A DNA stretch of 64,000 nt from Thermaceae bacterium (GCA_015478585.1 JADMIM010000003.1:1-64000), one strand, 5' to 3'. Counted from the first letter of the stretch, positions 51,032-62,062 are shown. The notes: generated by a model not told the origin, from the letters alone. Translations and numbers: made by a program.

Positions 51032-51574
51032 ATGAGCGACGTATTACAATCCGCGCTGCACTCCTTGGCCGTGCAGCATCCCCGGCTGGGGCAGATGGCA
51101 GTGTTTATGGGCGATAAGTTATGGCTGATGCTGGTCGTGGCCTGGGTAGGGCTGTTGCTGGTTTATTGGCGGCGACTGACCTGGGAGTTTGGCGCTCGAG
51201 CCCTGATTGCGCTCGGCATCGCCGGGGTATTGGCCCTACTGCTGAGCCACCTGATTCCTGACCCACGTCCTTATATAGCCGAGCACTATATTCCCCTGTC
51301 GCACGTATCCAGCGACAACGGTTTCCCCTCCGACCACACCTTGTTGGCGGCTTTTCTGAGCGCTTTGCTGTTGTGGATCAACTGGCGCTGGGCCTCAGTT
51401 TTTGCTTTTTTCACCGTGCTGGTGGCAATGGGTCGCCTGGCTATCGGAGCCCATCACACCCTGGATGTGGTAGGGAGCCTGGTGATAGTGGGGGTGGCGG
51501 TAGGTCTGGCGAGTTGGATACGGCTGCCTACTGCCTGGAAGCAGAAGCCCATCTTCGCGGCCCCTCAGCCTTGA
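51032..51574 (+). CDS. PAP2-family phosphatase, undecaprenyl-diphosphatase-like (BcrC)
   Basis: 180 residues with five or six membrane helices. The three PAP2 motifs are present: DPRPYIAEH (first), NGFPSDHTL (second), and MGRLAIGAHHTLDVVGS (third) with the catalytic His residues. Such small PAP2 proteins recycle undecaprenyl pyrophosphate for the cell wall. The C-terminus runs to the start of a repeat B copy. Confidence 0.87.
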   Translation: MSDVLQSALHSLAVQHPRLGQMAVFMGDKLWLMLVVAWVGLLLVYWRRLTWEFGARALIALGIAGVLALLLSHLIPDPRPYIAEHYIPLSHVSSDNGFPSDHTLLAAFLSALLLWINWRWASVFAFFTVLVAMGRLAIGAHHTLDVVGSLVIVGVAVGLASWIRLPTAWKQKPIFAAPQP

Positions 51575-51597
51575 AATCTGGGCAAACAGACAACCCC

Positions 51598-51644
51598 TGT
51601 CCAGCACGACAAAACTCTATAGCTCAAAACCTCGTCCGGGACGC
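51598..51644. repeat. Repeat B core, fourth copy (degenerate)
   Basis: Contains CTCTATAGCTCAAAACCTCG and then TCCGGGACGC, closely matching the second half of the 27207 copy (CTCTATCGAAGAACATCG, TCTGGGACGC). The first half, GTCCAGCACGACAAAA, is more diverged. No flanking arms are obvious. Confidence 0.45.
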
Positions 51645-51708
51645 ATATTCCAGTTGAAGATATTTAGTTGTCACAGGAGGGGGCTGCTCGAGCCTCTAGA
51701 ATGAGCCC

Positions 51709-52824
51709 GTGATCTTCTTGCTGGCCTTATTTGCCTTTGTCTTCGGCACGCTCATCGGTTCGTTCTTGAACGTGGTGATTTACCGCGTTCCGGCGGGGTT
51801 ATCTATCGTATATCCACGCTCGCGCTGTCCGCACTGCGGGCACACCCTGACCCCCCTCGAGCTGATTCCCATCGTTTCCTGGGCCGTCCAGAGGGGCCAA
51901 TGCCGCAACTGCAAGGCCCCTATCGCCGTGCGCTACCCGCTGGTCGAAGCCCTGACCGGGGTGCTGTTCGCTATCGCTGCCCTTCTCCGCCCAGATTTTC
52001 CCGGCCTGTTCCTGATTTGGGCCTTTATGGCCCTGCTCATCGCCCTCTCCTTTATAGACCTCGACACCTACGAACTGCCCTGGCAACTCAACTACGGTGG
52101 GCTGCTGCTGGGGCTGCTGGGGGCCGGTCTGCTGAGTTATCCACAGCCTTTTCCACAGGCCCTCAATGGAGCCCTGCTGGGTGCAGGCTTGCTGGCGATG
52201 GTCAATGCCTTCGGGGTGCTAACCATTCTGCGGGGTAAAAACAACGTCTGGACACCGCCTTTCGGCTATCCGCAGATTAATCTGGCCGCCGCGGTGGGTT
52301 CACTGCTAGGCCCGGCGGCGGGTCTGGTGGCGGGTTTTCTCAACGTGGCCTTCAACCTGCGTAGCCCGCGCCCCCTGCGCATTCCCGACCTGCTGGGGCT
52401 GGCCTTGGCGGCGCTGGGGCCATTGCTGGCGCTCATTCCGGGCTGGTTTGTGAGCCCCTTGGCTAGCCTCAAGGGCGGGCTGCTAAGTGCGGGTGGAATA
52501 GCCCTGGCGGGCGGGATTTACTGGTGGGTTCAGGAGTGGCGTAGCCCCAAAGCCCAGCCCCAAGAAGACGGCGAAGTGGTGGCGATGGGCTTTGGCGATG
52601 TGATATTGATGGGTTTTCTAGGGGCTTGGCTGGGGGTGGGAAACCTCATCGTGGCCTTGCTGTTGGCAGTGGTGGCGGGAGCGGTCATTGGCCTGATTGC
52701 ACGGAGAATTACCGGCGAAAACAAGATTCCCTTCGGGCCATACCTGGCGATTGGCGGGCTGGTGGCGTTTTTCTACGGATCAGACCTGATTCACTGGTAT
52801 TTGAGCTATATCGGGGCCCGGTAG
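51709..52824 (+). CDS. pilD: Prepilin peptidase PilD, extended form
   Basis: 371 residues from a GTG. GTLIGSFLNVVIYRVP starts the leader; the methylase-side zinc site CPHCG...CRNC is intact; the aspartate-protease residues are in SFIDLDTYELPWQ and GFGDVILMGFLGAWLG. The two Asp motifs are separated by about 165 residues rather than about 60, because extra helices (residues about 165-280) are inserted. It cleaves and methylates prepilins for the pilus built by PilF and retracted by PilT. Confidence 0.93.
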   Translation: MIFLLALFAFVFGTLIGSFLNVVIYRVPAGLSIVYPRSRCPHCGHTLTPLELIPIVSWAVQRGQCRNCKAPIAVRYPLVEALTGVLFAIAALLRPDFPGLFLIWAFMALLIALSFIDLDTYELPWQLNYGGLLLGLLGAGLLSYPQPFPQALNGALLGAGLLAMVNAFGVLTILRGKNNVWTPPFGYPQINLAAAVGSLLGPAAGLVAGFLNVAFNLRSPRPLRIPDLLGLALAALGPLLALIPGWFVSPLASLKGGLLSAGGIALAGGIYWWVQEWRSPKAQPQEDGEVVAMGFGDVILMGFLGAWLGVGNLIVALLLAVVAGAVIGLIARRITGENKIPFGPYLAIGGLVAFFYGSDLIHWYLSYIGAR

Positions 52825-52894
52825 AATCCGGCCTCGAGTTTCGGGAGAACTGGAGAGGTTTTCTCGAGCCCAGGCCTAAGTGCCTTAGACTTGG

Positions 52895-53446
52895 GTGGTG
52901 GATGTCCTGAAGCTCTATAAAGAAACCGGAGCCCTGCTCGAGGGCCACTTTCTCCTGCGTTCTGGTCTGCACAGCCCGATGTTCTTGCAGTCCACCACCC
53001 TGCTCCAGCACCCCATCTACGCCGAGGCAGTAGGGGAGGCCCTGGGCGAGCTGTTCGAGGACTTGGAACTCGATTTTGTCATCGGCCCGGCCATGGGCGG
53101 GGTGGTGCTAGCCTTTGTTAGCGCCAAAGCCCTAGGGGTACGGGCCTTGTTCGCTGAGAAAGATACTCAGGGCGGAATGTTGGTACGAGAGGGGCTCACC
53201 ATCCATCCCGGCGAGCGCTTTTTGGCTGTCGAGGACGTGGTGACGACGGGCGACTCGGTGGGCCGGGCGATTCGGGCTGCCGAGGGCAAAGGAGCCAAGT
53301 GTGTGGCCGTAGGAGCCATCATAGACCGCAGCCAGAAGGCTGATTTCGGCGTGCCCTTCAAGGCGATTACCCGCCTCGCCTTCCCTACCTACGAGCCACA
53401 AAACTGTCCCTTGTGCGCTCGAGGTCTGCCTTTGCAAGAGGTGTAA
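52895..53446 (+). CDS. pyrE: Orotate phosphoribosyltransferase
   Basis: 183 residues from GTG 52895 (a second GTG follows directly). RSGLHSPMFLQSTTLLQHP, LDFVIGPAMGGVVLAF and the PRPP loop FLAVEDVVTTGDSVGRAI define the type I phosphoribosyltransferase. It makes OMP in pyrimidine synthesis. The C-terminal CPLCARG contains two Cys, a tail seen in Thermus-type enzymes that could bind metal. Other pyr genes are absent. Confidence 0.94.
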   Translation: MVDVLKLYKETGALLEGHFLLRSGLHSPMFLQSTTLLQHPIYAEAVGEALGELFEDLELDFVIGPAMGGVVLAFVSAKALGVRALFAEKDTQGGMLVREGLTIHPGERFLAVEDVVTTGDSVGRAIRAAEGKGAKCVAVGAIIDRSQKADFGVPFKAITRLAFPTYEPQNCPLCARGLPLQEV

Positions 53447-53491
53447 GCCCAAGGCAGCGCAAAACTCGAGGATTCGCGTAGGCTAGTGGGT

Positions 53492-54556
53492 ATGTCAAAC
53501 GTCAAACGCCGAAGGTTAACTGCACAATCCCTGGTCTGGCTTTTGGCTTTCGGCCTTTGGCTATCGGCTATGGGCTTGGCCCAAACCCCCACCGAAGTGG
53601 CCCGTCAGGCCGTACAGGACTGGCAGGCCGGGAAATATCAGATTGACCCTTCGCAGGCTCTGGGCAAAACCCCCGAGGAGGCAATTCGGGTGCTCGAGCG
53701 CAGCATAGCTTTTGCCTCGCCCCCCCCCAATCTTTCGGTTAACCTGGCCGAACCCCAGACCCAACAAACCCCTAGCGGCACTCTGGTGCGTTTCCCGGCT
53801 ACGGTGGGTGCTCAAGGTGGAGAGGTGCGGGTCACGCTACGCGGGGGCGAAGTCACCCGTATCGCCTTTGCCCCTCAGGGTGGTCTGCTGCCCGGCTGGG
53901 TCAAGAGTCCGGTGGCCTGGGCTTTGTTTATCGCCCTCTCGCTGGGCTGGCTGCTGGCTTTGCGGGGCAATACTGGGCTGGCCTTATGGTGGCGTGAAGG
54001 TTGGGCCTTAATACAGCAGTACCGCCGCACTTACATCGGCCTCAATATCGCCCTGTACGGGCTATACATCCTCGGTTCGGTGGTGGCTTATGCCGAACCT
54101 AGGCTGGTCAAGCTGTTGCAGGAAATGGTGGGCGGGGCCCTGGAACAAGTTGGCATTGGTGGTGCAGCGAGTGCGGGGCCGCTGGGGTTGGCCCTGGTAA
54201 TTTTCTATTGGAACCTGACCAGGGGGCTGCTGCTTACTACTGCCGTCCCTGGGCTGGCTCTGGGCATCCCGGCCCTGCTGATCAATGGCCTGCGCTATTT
54301 CATCTTCGGCTTCGCCCTGAGCCCGGTAGCCATTCCAATGGCGGCTTTTGTAGCCCACATTCCCACCCTGATTATCGAGTTGCAAGCCTATATCCTGGGA
54401 ACGTTCGGGGGTCTGGTACTGCTGAACAAAGTGTTGCAAGGCGAAGGTTACCGGGCTGGGCTACGGGCGCTGGCTTTGCTGGTATACCTGGGAATGTTCT
54501 TCCTTCTAATTGGGGCTTGGTATGAGGCCTTCGAGGTGCTATACCTGGTTCGGTGA
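53492..54556 (+). CDS. SpoIIM-like multi-pass membrane protein with a repeat-derived signal peptide
   Basis: 354 residues. The signal peptide (SLVWLLAFGLWLSAMGLAQ) is followed by an extracytoplasmic domain of about 110 residues and five or six helices. FGFALSPVAIPMAAFVAHIP and ELQAYILGTFGGLVLLN recall the SpoIIM/DUF95 family, found widely outside sporulating bacteria. Function is unknown. The first 30 codons coincide with a repeat C tract (TGTCAAACGTCAAACGCCGA, then TTTTGGCTTTCGGCCTTTGG), so the leader probably arose from it. gpsA starts three bases after the stop. Confidence 0.65.
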   Translation: MSNVKRRRLTAQSLVWLLAFGLWLSAMGLAQTPTEVARQAVQDWQAGKYQIDPSQALGKTPEEAIRVLERSIAFASPPPNLSVNLAEPQTQQTPSGTLVRFPATVGAQGGEVRVTLRGGEVTRIAFAPQGGLLPGWVKSPVAWALFIALSLGWLLALRGNTGLALWWREGWALIQQYRRTYIGLNIALYGLYILGSVVAYAEPRLVKLLQEMVGGALEQVGIGGAASAGPLGLALVIFYWNLTRGLLLTTAVPGLALGIPALLINGLRYFIFGFALSPVAIPMAAFVAHIPTLIIELQAYILGTFGGLVLLNKVLQGEGYRAGLRALALLVYLGMFFLLIGAWYEAFEVLYLVR

Positions 54557-54559
54557 GCC

Positions 54560-55603
54560 ATGCCGGTAGCCTTGCTGATGCCGCAAGCCCAGACCCAAAT
54601 GCAAAGGGTCGGCCTGGATAAAACACCTAGAGTGGCTGTGCTGGGAGCCGGGGCTTGGGGAACTGCGCTGGCTTTGCTGGTAGCCAGCAAAGGAACCCCG
54701 GTCTATTTGTGGGCACGACGGGCCAAACAAGCCGAGGCCCTGCGCCTGAGGCGAGAAAACCTCGAGTATCTGCCTGGAATCCCACTCCCAGATGGGCTAT
54801 ACCCTACCTCCAACGCCGAGGAAGCCCTTGCCAAAGCCGACCTCGCGGTAGTTGCAGTTCCTTCCAAGGCCATTCGGGAAACCTTGGCTCCCTTGCCCAA
54901 AGCCCCAGCTTATGTGTCGGTGACGAAAGGACTGCACTATAACCAGCACCACCTGCTGCGCATGAGCCAGGTGATTGCCGAAGTCAGCGGGGAGGGGAGA
55001 GTCGCGGTTCTTTCTGGCCCCAACCTAGCCGAGGAAATCGCTCGCTTCTTGCCTGCGGCGGCAGTGGTAGCCTCACCCCAGGAAGAACTCTCGAGGCTCG
55101 TCCAGGAGCTACTTTCCGGCCCTAGTTTTCGGGTCTACACCTCGACCGATGTGACCGGAGTCGAGCTGGGTGGGGCGCTCAAGAACGTGATTGCCCTGGC
55201 AGCGGGCATGGTGGACGGCCTGGGCCTGGGTGACAACACCAAGGCTGCGCTGATCACCCGTGGTCTGCGCGAAATCATCAAGTTTGGTCTGGCCCAGGGA
55301 GCCGAGCAAGCTACCTTTATGGGGCTTTCTGGCTTGGGCGACCTGATTGCCACGGCCAGCAGCCCCTATTCGCGCAACCGGGGTGCGGGCGAGCGCCTGG
55401 TACAAGGAGAAACCCTAGAAGGTCTCGAGGCCCAGAAGCAGGTGGTAGAGGGCATCTATACCGTTAAAGCTTTACACGCCTGGAGCCAGGAGACCGGCTT
55501 GGAAATGCCCATCACCGAGGCGGTGTATCGCGTGGTGTACGAAAACGCTGACCCGCTCGAGCAAATAGACCTGCTGATGGGGCGGCAGGCTAAGCCGGAG
55601 TAG
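54560..55603 (+). CDS. gpsA: NAD(P)-dependent glycerol-3-phosphate dehydrogenase
   Basis: 347 residues. RVAVLGAGAWGTALALLVA is the Rossmann motif near residue 24; VSVTKGLHYN, LSGPNLAEEIARFLP and the active site GGALKNVIALAAGMVDG (Lys) follow, with FMGLSGLGDLIATASSPYSRNR near the end. It reduces DHAP to sn-glycerol-3-phosphate for phospholipids. The first ATG gives about 20 extra N-terminal residues; the ATG at 54599 is an alternative. Close spacing suggests co-transcription with the SpoIIM-like gene. Confidence 0.93.
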   Translation: MPVALLMPQAQTQMQRVGLDKTPRVAVLGAGAWGTALALLVASKGTPVYLWARRAKQAEALRLRRENLEYLPGIPLPDGLYPTSNAEEALAKADLAVVAVPSKAIRETLAPLPKAPAYVSVTKGLHYNQHHLLRMSQVIAEVSGEGRVAVLSGPNLAEEIARFLPAAAVVASPQEELSRLVQELLSGPSFRVYTSTDVTGVELGGALKNVIALAAGMVDGLGLGDNTKAALITRGLREIIKFGLAQGAEQATFMGLSGLGDLIATASSPYSRNRGAGERLVQGETLEGLEAQKQVVEGIYTVKALHAWSQETGLEMPITEAVYRVVYENADPLEQIDLLMGRQAKPE

Positions 55604-55644
55604 CGTCGTTGGCACGTCCAAGGCCAAATCAGTCCAGCCGCTTT

Positions 55645-56856
55645 TTATCCGGCCCTGGTTGCTTCCTCAGCGCTCACCAGACCTGGAACCCGGCTGAGTG
55701 CGATGATGCTCGCACCTGCTAGGCTAAGCAGGCTTGCGGCAGCGAAGATGGTGATATAACTTTGCCTACTCGAGAACACCGCAAAAGTAGCTGAGGCAAT
55801 GAGGGTAGAAACCACCGTTACCACATCCATCAGCGCCGTGGACAAACCTACGCGCCCTTTGATGACCTCCTGCATATAACTGATGGTGATGCTCAAGAGG
55901 GCCGCGGTGGCGATGGCGTTCAGCCCCTGCAACCACAGCACATCCCGTACCGAGTGGGCAAAAAAAAGCAGCAGCAAATATAGGGCGTAGATTAAGGAAT
56001 TGACCACCAGGATGGCCTCCTTGGAAAACCGAGCCGCCGCCAGACCCCAAGCCAGCATGAAGGGAACCTCGAGGCCTGCGGCGAGGCTGGCGTTGATGCC
56101 CACGTCCTTCAAGGTGCCGCCGAAATCCTTGACCAAGGCCAGCGGCAAAGCCATCAGGTGCAGTGCCAGCGCCACCCGAACCAGGGTCACACCGCCGATT
56201 CCGACCAGGCGGTTGGGCGAAATTTGCCAGCTTGTGGCAGTGCCCGGCTGCTTTTTCCTGGCCGAGCTAACCCTCGCCTCGGAATCCACCAATAGCAATC
56301 CAAAAATCAAGGTGCAGCCGACATAGGCTAAGGCAGCGGTGGCGAAGATATCGAAGACCGAGTAGGCGCTGGCAATCCAGCCTGCTACCGGAGGGACGAG
56401 CACCCAGGCCAGCGAGAACAGCGTACGCAGCACCGACATCATGAACTGGGCACGCTGGGGCTGGCGCAGGTCGTAGTAGGCGCGGGAAAACGAGAAGGTC
56501 TGGGAGAAGAGTGCGCCACCAAACGGCAAGATCAGGCAAAACGACAAGATATAGGTCAGTTGGGTGGGAAACAGATAAATCAGGCCATAGGCCAAGGCTC
56601 CCAGGCTTGAGCTCACCAAGACCAGCAGCCTGCGATCCGAAATCCGGTCGGCGAAATAGCCCAGCACCAGCGAAGTGAGGGCCGTCCCCAGCGATCCCAG
56701 CGTTATGACCAAGGCGAAGACCGAGTTGGACATACCCAAACCTTCAATGGCGGCAATGGCCCGGTAGGGCGCGATTGCCGCAGCCGCCATGCCGATCAGA
56801 AATAGCGTGACACTCAAAATAGCTGTGACCGGCAAGCGTCTTTTTGGTATTTCCAT
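55645..56856 (-). CDS. MFS sugar-efflux-type transporter (SET family-like)
   Basis: 403 residues with 12 predicted helices. RAIAAIEGLGMSNSVFALVI, LGYFADRISDRRLLVLVSS and the pattern FSRAYYDLRQPQRAQFMMS with TLFSLAWVLVPPVAGWI resemble SetA/SotB-type exporters of sugars or drugs. It is the last gene of the redox cluster, 33 bases after an aldo/keto reductase. ATG 56856 was preferred to TTG 56859. Confidence 0.82.
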   Translation of the reverse strand: MEIPKRRLPVTAILSVTLFLIGMAAAAIAPYRAIAAIEGLGMSNSVFALVITLGSLGTALTSLVLGYFADRISDRRLLVLVSSSLGALAYGLIYLFPTQLTYILSFCLILPFGGALFSQTFSFSRAYYDLRQPQRAQFMMSVLRTLFSLAWVLVPPVAGWIASAYSVFDIFATAALAYVGCTLIFGLLLVDSEARVSSARKKQPGTATSWQISPNRLVGIGGVTLVRVALALHLMALPLALVKDFGGTLKDVGINASLAAGLEVPFMLAWGLAAARFSKEAILVVNSLIYALYLLLLFFAHSVRDVLWLQGLNAIATAALLSITISYMQEVIKGRVGLSTALMDVVTVVSTLIASATFAVFSSRQSYITIFAAASLLSLAGASIIALSRVPGLVSAEEATRAG

Positions 56857-56889
56857 CAAGGCTTCCTTTTATTCAGCTTTCGGCGAAAT

Positions 56890-57873
56890 CTACTGATGCC
56901 CCACAATCCGGTGCGGCACATACGGCTCTTCCAAGTAGGCCACCTCTTCCTGGGTCAGCTTTACCAGCAGAGCGCCGACGGCCTCTTCTAGGTGCGAAAT
57001 CTTGGTGGCCCCGATGATGGGCGCGGTGACTGGCTCCTTCTGCAACAGCCAGGCCAGGGCGATATGAACTCGGGGAACCGCATGCTTCCCCGCGAGTTGC
57101 GCCACCCGCTCCACCACTCCTTTGTCCGCTTCGGTGGTGGTATCGTACTTGCTCTTGGCGATTTGGTCGGTTTCTGAACGAAGTGTGGTTTGGGACGACC
57201 AGTCTCGAGTCAATCTTCCCGCTGCGAGGGGGCTATAGGGGATCGCCCCGATTTTCTCCGCACGGCACAGCGGCAGCATCTCCCGCTCCTCTTCGCGGTA
57301 GATCAGGTTGAGGTGATTCTGCATCGAGACGAAGCGCGTCCAGCCATGCTTTTCGGCTACGTGGAGGGCCTTCTGGAACTGCCAGGCAAACATTGCCGAG
57401 GCCCCGATATAGCGCGCCTTGCCCGCCTTCACCACATCGTGCAGGGCTTCCATGGTCTCCTCGATGGGGGTTTCGTAGTCCCAGCGGTGAATCTGGTAGA
57501 GGTCTACATAATCTGTCCCTAGCCGCTTGAGACTGTTGTCAATTTCACTCAGGATGGCCTTGCGCGACAGACCCTCGCCATTGGGCCCTTCGCTCATTTT
57601 GCCGCGTACCTTGGTAGCAATGATGACTTCCTCCCGCTTGGCGAAATCCTTCAGAGCTCGCCCGAGGATTTCCTCGCTTTTGCCAATCGAATAGACGTTG
57701 GCCGTATCGAAAAAATTGATGCCCAACTCGAGGGCTCTCTTGATTACGGGCCGACTATTCTCCTCGTCCAGCACCCATTTGTGAGTCCAGCGCTGAGCAT
57801 CCCCAAAGCCCATGCAGCCAAGGCAGATGCGCGAAACCTTCATTCCGGTTGACCCCAACCTGGCGTATTCCAT
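56890..57873 (-). CDS. Aldo/keto reductase
   Basis: 327 residues. Catalytic residues of the AKR barrel are visible: NFFDTANVYSIGKSEEILG (Asp and Tyr), ATKVRGK (Lys) and DLYQIHRWDYETP (His). The C-terminal PIIGATKISHLEEAVGAL binds NADPH. It probably reduces aldehydes or ketones. AAAGGAGCCAGCA precedes the ATG. It differs from the two tandem AKRs upstream and lies 11 bases after the cupin gene. Confidence 0.9.
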   Translation of the reverse strand: MEYARLGSTGMKVSRICLGCMGFGDAQRWTHKWVLDEENSRPVIKRALELGINFFDTANVYSIGKSEEILGRALKDFAKREEVIIATKVRGKMSEGPNGEGLSRKAILSEIDNSLKRLGTDYVDLYQIHRWDYETPIEETMEALHDVVKAGKARYIGASAMFAWQFQKALHVAEKHGWTRFVSMQNHLNLIYREEEREMLPLCRAEKIGAIPYSPLAAGRLTRDWSSQTTLRSETDQIAKSKYDTTTEADKGVVERVAQLAGKHAVPRVHIALAWLLQKEPVTAPIIGATKISHLEEAVGALLVKLTQEEVAYLEEPYVPHRIVGHQ

Positions 57874-57884
57874 TGCTGGCTCCT

Positions 57885-58283
57885 TTACTTGTCCCCATAT
57901 TGCTCGTCGCTCACGTGCTCGAGCCATTCCACTGCTTTGCCCCCCTGCTGCTCCTGGATGGCGATGTGGGTCATGGCGGTGGTCGGGGCGGCCCCATGCC
58001 AGTGCTTTTCGCCGGGTGGGAACCAAATCACATCCCCCGGACGAATCTCCTCCACGGGGCCGCCCCAGCGCTGGGCCAGGCCGCAGCCGGCCGTCACGAT
58101 CAGGGTCTGGCCCAACGGGTGGGTGTGCCAGGCGGTGCGAGCACCCGGCTCGAAGGTCACGCTGGCCCCCGCGACGCGGGCGGGTTCGGGGGCGGTGAAC
58201 AGTGGGTCAAGGCGCACGGTTCCGGTGAACCAATCAGCGGAGCCTTTGCCTGAAGGTTGCGAGCCAACTGGTTTGATTTCCAT
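57885..58283 (-). CDS. Cupin-domain protein
   Basis: 132 residues. Metal-binding cupin motifs [17 protein letters not shown] and [17 protein letters not shown] are complete, with His, His, Gln and a second His set. The whole protein resembles the small cupins annotated as mandelonitrile lyase-like or quercetinase-like, often found next to aldo/keto reductases. The reaction is unknown. Confidence 0.85.
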   Translation of the reverse strand: MEIKPVGSQPSGKGSADWFTGTVRLDPLFTAPEPARVAGASVTFEPGARTAWHTHPLGQTLIVTAGCGLAQRWGGPVEEIRPGDVIWFPPGEKHWHGAAPTTAMTHIAIQEQQGGKAVEWLEHVSDEQYGDK

Positions 58284-58333
58284 TTTCCTAGCTCCTTTTC
58301 TCGAGCCCCGTAAACATGGGGCTCGCTCGAGGA

Positions 58334-58717
58334 TCAGGCTTTGCCATGGCGCCGCATAATCTTTATGGTGGCGGCGCGGGCGCGTTTGCCGATCATGGGC
58401 TCGAGGTATGGGCTGCCGCTGTACTTTGCCCGGTAGGCCTCGTCAACCCGGTTGTTGACCGGCCCGTCCACCGGCTCGAGGCTGACTTCCTTGGTCATCC
58501 CGGCGGTGGTGATTCGCCCGGCTTTCTGTCGCAGCGCGGCTTTGTACCAACGAGACTTCTGCCCATTGTAGGCCCGCACGTAGAGCCCATCATCCACCAC
58601 AACCGACCAAATCCAGGTGGGAGTACCGTAGGTCACTCCGTCCTCTCGAAACGGTGAAATATGCAGGTCATCGGTTTCGGTAATTCTTCGCAGTTCGTCT
58701 TCCAGCCATCTGGGCAT
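58334..58717 (-). CDS. DUF2255 family protein
   Basis: 127 residues. [18 protein letters not shown] and [15 protein letters not shown] match DUF2255, a split-barrel-like fold that might bind a flavin or deazaflavin. The C-terminal [20 protein letters not shown] continues the pattern. It is part of the MerR-associated redox cluster. Function unknown. Confidence 0.75.
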   Translation of the reverse strand: MPRWLEDELRRITETDDLHISPFREDGVTYGTPTWIWSVVVDDGLYVRAYNGQKSRWYKAALRQKAGRITTAGMTKEVSLEPVDGPVNNRVDEAYRAKYSGSPYLEPMIGKRARAATIKIMRRHGKA

Positions 58718-58809
58718 TTTGGATTCTCCTCAAAAGGTGGGATATAGGTAGAGATGGGTGATTATCTGCGGTAGGTCAATATAGGTTCCCCTTTGATTTG
58801 GCGGGCTCC

Positions 58810-59347
58810 TCAACGAGGGGTGTCCATTTGTTCCAGGCGCTTGACAAAGACGTGGTAGGTGACAATATCCCAAGCATTGTGGATGCCGACAAACAGCAGA
58901 ATTAGTTCGGTAGCACCCAAGCCGAACATGCCCTGACGCGGCTGGGAAAAAGCCATAAGCGCTGCCCCCACGAGCCCGGCGTAGGCGACCAAGGGCAGCA
59001 GCACGTGAAAAAGCCAGTCCTCGAGAACCGGCTGGTAGGTGGTTTGCAAACGCATCTCCCTAGCCACCAAAACCACGAACCCCGCCCCGCCAAGGCCCAC
59101 CAACCCCCACAGCACCGTCACCGGAGCCATGCCCTGCCAGGGAGCACTGACTGACGCTGGTAGGAACAACACCACAGCAAAATGAACCACCGTCGGGGTG
59201 GAGAAGGTGCCGCTCGCCCGTGTTTCTCTTCCGGTAATGGGCGTGGTGGCGATCAAGGTCATCACCACAAACTGCAATCCGAGTCAGGGCACCTGCAGCC
59301 GCGCCGACAATTACGTGGGAATTCCCCCATCCTTCAAGTGCGGTCAT
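58810..59347 (-). pseudogene. Frameshifted membrane protein gene
   Basis: Two frames together make one protein of about 179 residues. The first gives MTALEGWGNSHVIVGAAAGALT, in parts; the second continues LQFVVMTLIATTPI and a membrane protein with four helices ending HVFVKRLEQMD. Removing one base at 59281 (an extra G on plus, C on minus) restores the common join ALTGLQFVVMT. GAGGGG precedes ATG 59347. It may be inactive, subject to slippage, or a sequencing error. The family is an uncharacterised bacterial membrane protein. Confidence 0.65.
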
Positions 59348-59362
59348 ATTGTCAATCACCCC

Positions 59363-59950
59363 TCACGTTTTCCTGCTCACCCCCAAACTACGCCGAACTT
59401 CCATGCCGGGCGAAAGCGCCAGCTTGACAATTAGGTCGGAAAGACTGTTGAGCGACACGCCGTGACCCTTGAACGGCTCGCCCTTTGGGGTGAGTTGGTA
59501 GCTGATTTCGTCGTCGTGGGTGAACCAGCCGGGCCGCAGAATGGTGTGCTCCAAATCGGATGCCTCGATGACTGCCGCCGAATCCCGGTAAGGGTCGAGG
59601 ATGCTCCGGTATTTCTCGCCCGGCACCTCGCCATAGATGCCCATCGAGCGGATGAAGATTAGCCGTTTCAGCCCGGCGGCATGCATAGCGTTCACGATGG
59701 TCTCTGCCTGCGCTTTCATTGCGCCTGCTAAGTTGGCGTACACCACATCTTGCCCCTGCATGGCGGCCTTCAGGGTTTCCATATCGAGTACATCACCTTC
59801 AACAATGTTCACGCGACTCGGGTCGGGGTTTTTGAGCCGGTTGGCCCGGCGCAGGTACAGGGTCAGACGAACGTCCGACTGCTTTAGAAAGAAGGGGAGG
59901 GTATTGCGGGCGAGCTGGCCGTGAGCTCCCAAAATCAGGACTTTGGGCAT
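59363..59950 (-). CDS. NAD(P)-binding protein, atypical short-chain dehydrogenase/NmrA-like
   Basis: 195 residues. VLILGAHGQLARNTLPFFL is the dinucleotide-binding motif (GxxGxxA), VNIVEGDVLDMETLKAAM the second strand, and FIRSMGIYGEVPGEKYR replaces the usual catalytic Tyr motif. Relatives are quinone reductases or redox sensors. The coding sequence lies 11 bases after the neighbouring AKR gene. Confidence 0.83.
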   Translation of the reverse strand: MPKVLILGAHGQLARNTLPFFLKQSDVRLTLYLRRANRLKNPDPSRVNIVEGDVLDMETLKAAMQGQDVVYANLAGAMKAQAETIVNAMHAAGLKRLIFIRSMGIYGEVPGEKYRSILDPYRDSAAVIEASDLEHTILRPGWFTHDDEISYQLTPKGEPFKGHGVSLNSLSDLIVKLALSPGMEVRRSLGVSRKT

Positions 59951-59961
59951 GGATCACCGCC

Positions 59962-62006
<2,045 letters not shown>

Positions 62007-62062
62007 TTACCCCGCGTTTGCGCCGCGGTCTGATAGGACTTCTGCCTGAAACCGCTCTAGAT

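Noticed and set aside
52137-52145. TTATCCACA, a perfect DnaA box, with TTCCACA nearby
   Set aside because: It lies inside the pilD coding sequence, alone, with no AT-rich region or dnaA/dnaN neighbours. I do not take it as an origin.
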